This document shows positions 61,901 to 64,000 of a DNA stretch of 64,000 nt, piece by piece. The notes beneath the pieces are model-generated. The model searched no databases, was not told the origin of the DNA, and saw only the letters and a list, made by a program, of their open reading frames with translations. The stretch is from Prosthecobacter sp. (GTDB lineage: Bacteria; Verrucomicrobiota; Verrucomicrobiia; Verrucomicrobiales; Verrucomicrobiaceae): positions 124,001-188,000 of the forward strand of contig JABARQ010000017.1 in assembly GCA_019186985.1 (NCBI GenBank), written 5' to 3'. A program made the translations under genes and the position numbers. The first letter of the stretch is position 1, and every line of letters begins with the position of its first letter.

Positions 61901-64000
61901 TCAAGCCGCCACTTCGATCCGGCTCGTTCCACCTGCACCGCGAACCACCCGCACCTGGGTCGTCAGGCGCTCCTTGAGCAGGTCCACATGGGAAATGAGC
62001 CCGATGGTCTTGCCCCGCGAACGCAGGTTTTCCAGGGCGCTCAGGGCGATCTCCAGCGTCTCGGAATCCAGCGTGCCGAAGCCTTCGTCGATGAAGAGCG
62101 AGTCGATGGGATGATGCCGGCTTGCCAGTTCGCTCAGTCCCAGGGCCAGGGCCAGGCTGGCCAGGAAGCTCTCGCCGCCTGACAGGCTTTCCATCGGCCG
62201 GTCCACGTTCGCCTGGTAGAGATCGACGATGCGCAGGTCGAGCTCATCACCCGGCGCGGCCATCAGTCGGTAGCGTTCCGCCAGCACCTTCAGATGTTCA
62301 TTCGCCAGCCCGATGAGCTGCCGCAGGGTGAGCGACTGGGCAAAGCGCGAAAACTTCGCGCCATCGGCGGAGCCGATCAGCTCCTTAAGCCTTCCCCACC
62401 TCAGCGCCTCGGCTTCCGCTGACTGCAGTTCCGCTCCTCCGGCCTCGCGACGTTTCCGCGCGTCATCGTCGTTTTTGATCCGTTGCTCCAGGGAGCCGAC
62501 GTCCTTGTGCTTGGCGGCAAACGCCTCGCCGAGCTGCCTGGTGGTCGCTTCTAGCTCGTTGAACGCTGCCGCACTCAGCACGCTCTGGCCTTCGAAAGGC
62601 TTCCGGCGTGTTTCAAGCTGTTCCAGCTTTGCCTGCGTGGCCGTAAGCTGGGTTTGCAGCGCACGCAGCTTCGTCTCCGCCTCGCGCAACGCCTTCTCCG
62701 CCGATGTCACGCGGCCTTCATGCTCCTGACGATCCTCCGCCAGTGTCTTGCCGCCGAGCAGCTCGCTCAACTGCGCCTTCAACGCATCGGCCCTCGTTCG
62801 CAGCGAAACACCCTCGGCCTTCAGCTCATCCAGCCGCTTCGTTTTCGCCACCTCATCCGCTTTCGCGAGCTGCACATCGCTTTCGAGCTTCTGCCGCTCG
62901 CTGCGTTGCTGCGCCGCTTCCTGCTGCTTCTTCGTGAAGGTGGTCGAGCGCGTCTCCAAGGCATCGAGTTCACGCTCGACGTCTTGAAGCGTCGGCTTTC
63001 CGGCCTGTGCTTCTTCACTGTCTGCGTTCACGCAGGCTAGAAAAGTGATGCTGCGCCGCGCCCGCAGTTCCTCGGCTTCCAAGGAACGCACATCCGGCAC
63101 CGCAGTTTCAGCCAGCCCCTTCCGCACCTCCTCCGCCCGCTTCTTCTCGGCGCCCAGTTCCGTCTCCATCCTCACCAGTTCACGCTCCAAAAGTGTCAGC
63201 GCCCGATGAGCCTGCTCATGCTGCTTCTCCAAGCCCGCGAGCAGCTTCCGCGCGGCTTGCAGTTGCGATTCAAAGCTCGTCTCTCCGCTCGCAAAGGGAT
63301 GCTCCGTCGCACCGCAGAGAGGGCAGGGCTCTCCAGGCTTCAAATCATGCCGGTGCTCGTCGAAGCCAGCCACCAGTTCCGACTTCCGCACGATCTCGCG
63401 CTGCACTTCGATCTTCTCTGCAAGCCGCTTTTGCTCGTCGCGATCCTTCTCGGCCTTCGCGAGGCCTTCGGCGGCTTTTTTCGTCCAAACCGCAGTTTGG
63501 GTCTCCGAGTCGTTGAGTCGCTTTTTCAGTGCTTCAGCCTCCGCATGGCGTTTGCGGCCTTCGACCAGCTTGACATGCGCTTCACGCCAGTCACGCACAG
63601 CGGGACGGAGTTTCGGCAAATGCTCGCCCAGTTCGGCATCGGCCGCGTGCTGCTTCAGCCACGCTTCGAGCGCCTGCGCGGCCTGCTGATGTGCGGCGAG
63701 GGCTTTTTCGGCGGCATCGCGCTTGGTGGCGGCCTCCTTCTGCTCCTTTGCCCAGGATTGATAAGTGGCGCGACTCTCCGCGAGCTGCTTTTCGAACTGC
63801 TCGCCCTGCGCCGCGAGACCCGCCGCCTGTTCCCAAACGGGCTCACGCCTCGTGCGCCTGGCTTTGGCGTCTTCGGCGATGGCTTTCACCTTCGAAACGT
63901 CCGCCTCGGCGGTTGATTGCGCGCTTTGGAATTGCTTCACGTCTTCGCCTAGCTTCGTGATCTCCGCCACGATGGTGGCGTGCTCGCGTTGGGCGTGGAG
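61901..64000 (-). CDS. sbcC: SbcC/Rad50-type ATPase, C-terminal part (runs off right edge)
   Basis: About 700 residues of a larger protein, open to the window edge. GTG 63970 is internal, as the frame continues to 64000. Long coiled coils flank a zinc hook CPLCGATEHPF (63330 region). The C-terminal ABC half has the signature LSGGESFLASLALALGLSEL and Walker B IDSLFIDEGFGTLD. Walker A lies beyond the window. With SbcD it processes DNA ends and hairpins. The sbcD gene is not visible, though it often lies just upstream. Confidence 0.93.
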   Translation of the reverse strand, partial: LHAQREHATIVAEITKLGEDVKQFQSAQSTAEADVSKVKAIAEDAKARRTRREPVWEQAAGLAAQGEQFEKQLAESRATYQSWAKEQKEAATKRDAAEKALAAHQQAAQALEAWLKQHAADAELGEHLPKLRPAVRDWREAHVKLVEGRKRHAEAEALKKRLNDSETQTAVWTKKAAEGLAKAEKDRDEQKRLAEKIEVQREIVRKSELVAGFDEHRHDLKPGEPCPLCGATEHPFASGETSFESQLQAARKLLAGLEKQHEQAHRALTLLERELVRMETELGAEKKRAEEVRKGLAETAVPDVRSLEAEELRARRSITFLACVNADSEEAQAGKPTLQDVERELDALETRSTTFTKKQQEAAQQRSERQKLESDVQLAKADEVAKTKRLDELKAEGVSLRTRADALKAQLSELLGGKTLAEDRQEHEGRVTSAEKALREAETKLRALQTQLTATQAKLEQLETRRKPFEGQSVLSAAAFNELEATTRQLGEAFAAKHKDVGSLEQRIKNDDDARKRREAGGAELQSAEAEALRWGRLKELIGSADGAKFSRFAQSLTLRQLIGLANEHLKVLAERYRLMAAPGDELDLRIVDLYQANVDRPMESLSGGESFLASLALALGLSELASRHHPIDSLFIDEGFGTLDSETLEIALSALENLRSRGKTIGLISHVDLLKERLTTQVRVVRGAGGTSRIEVAA

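Noticed and set aside
1-64000. tRNA, rRNA, CRISPR, insertion sequence or prophage genes
   Set aside because: None seen by eye: no tRNA T-loop pattern, no regular direct repeats, no transposase or integrase-like translation.

Overview
The window looks like a chromosomal segment of a Verrucomicrobiota bacterium (Verrucomicrobiaceae/Prosthecobacter-like). The inference rests on family content and not on a marker-gene search: a Planctomycetes/Verrucomicrobia-type membrane-bound dehydrogenase with HEAT repeats and a cytochrome c tail, a DUF1080 protein, a DUF1552 Tat protein, a sialate O-acetylesterase, a ceramidase-like secreted hydrolase, a secreted nuclease ending in a W-STDL-W module, and GC-rich coding DNA. 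I see no insertion sequence, prophage, CRISPR array, tRNA or rRNA.

Layout. Positions 1-363 (minus) hold the start of an M14-type zinc carboxypeptidase/aspartoacylase-like gene that runs off the left edge. Positions 364-1449 are an AT-rich gene-free stretch with a good sigma-54 (-24/-12) promoter match at 1218-1232. Positions 1450-24646 form an exopolysaccharide (EPS) locus. A forward block encodes a small membrane protein, an outer-membrane beta-barrel, a Wza-like export lipoprotein, a Wzc-like tyrosine autokinase, a Wzy-like polymerase/ligase and a methyltransferase. A reverse trio follows (sulfotransferase, acyltransferase-3, GT4), then a forward GT4, then an eleven-gene reverse operon from 24646 down to 13489: cysC, ABC permease, ABC ATPase, two FkbM methyltransferases (one frameshifted), an SGNH-like protein, two GT2, a GT4, an MBOAT and a second SGNH-like protein.

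Positions 24770-34377 are a mixed region: a GbsR/MarR regulator with an operator-like palindrome at its start codon, a methyltransferase, periplasmic glucan protein OpgG, a ceramidase-like hydrolase, RibF, a sigma-54 activator whose receiver lacks the normal phosphoacceptor Asp, a DUF1080 protein, an NlpC/P60-like secreted protein and RidA. Positions 34437-41151 carry the PVC dehydrogenase, NagZ and a glycosidase-glycosyltransferase fusion. Positions 41306-43945 are a housekeeping run: prs, rplY (L25), pth, rpsF. Then come two secreted proteins, dnaA with a gene-free upstream region that may be regulatory or oriC-linked, and pckG. The right third has sialate esterase, DUF1552, transglutaminase-DUF2126, a large secreted nuclease, a DPM1-like GT2, an RlmI-like methyltransferase and a partial sbcC at the right edge.

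How it fits together. The most coherent system is the EPS locus. It combines polymer assembly (Wza/Wzc/Wzy plus an ABC exporter with a carbohydrate-binding-like tail) with unusually many predicted decorations: sulfation (CysC plus sulfotransferase), O-acylation (MBOAT with two SGNH-like partners, plus acyltransferase-3) and O-methylation (FkbM and other methyltransferases). The sigma-54 promoter ahead of the locus and the sigma-54 activator elsewhere in the window suggest, but do not prove, a regulatory link.
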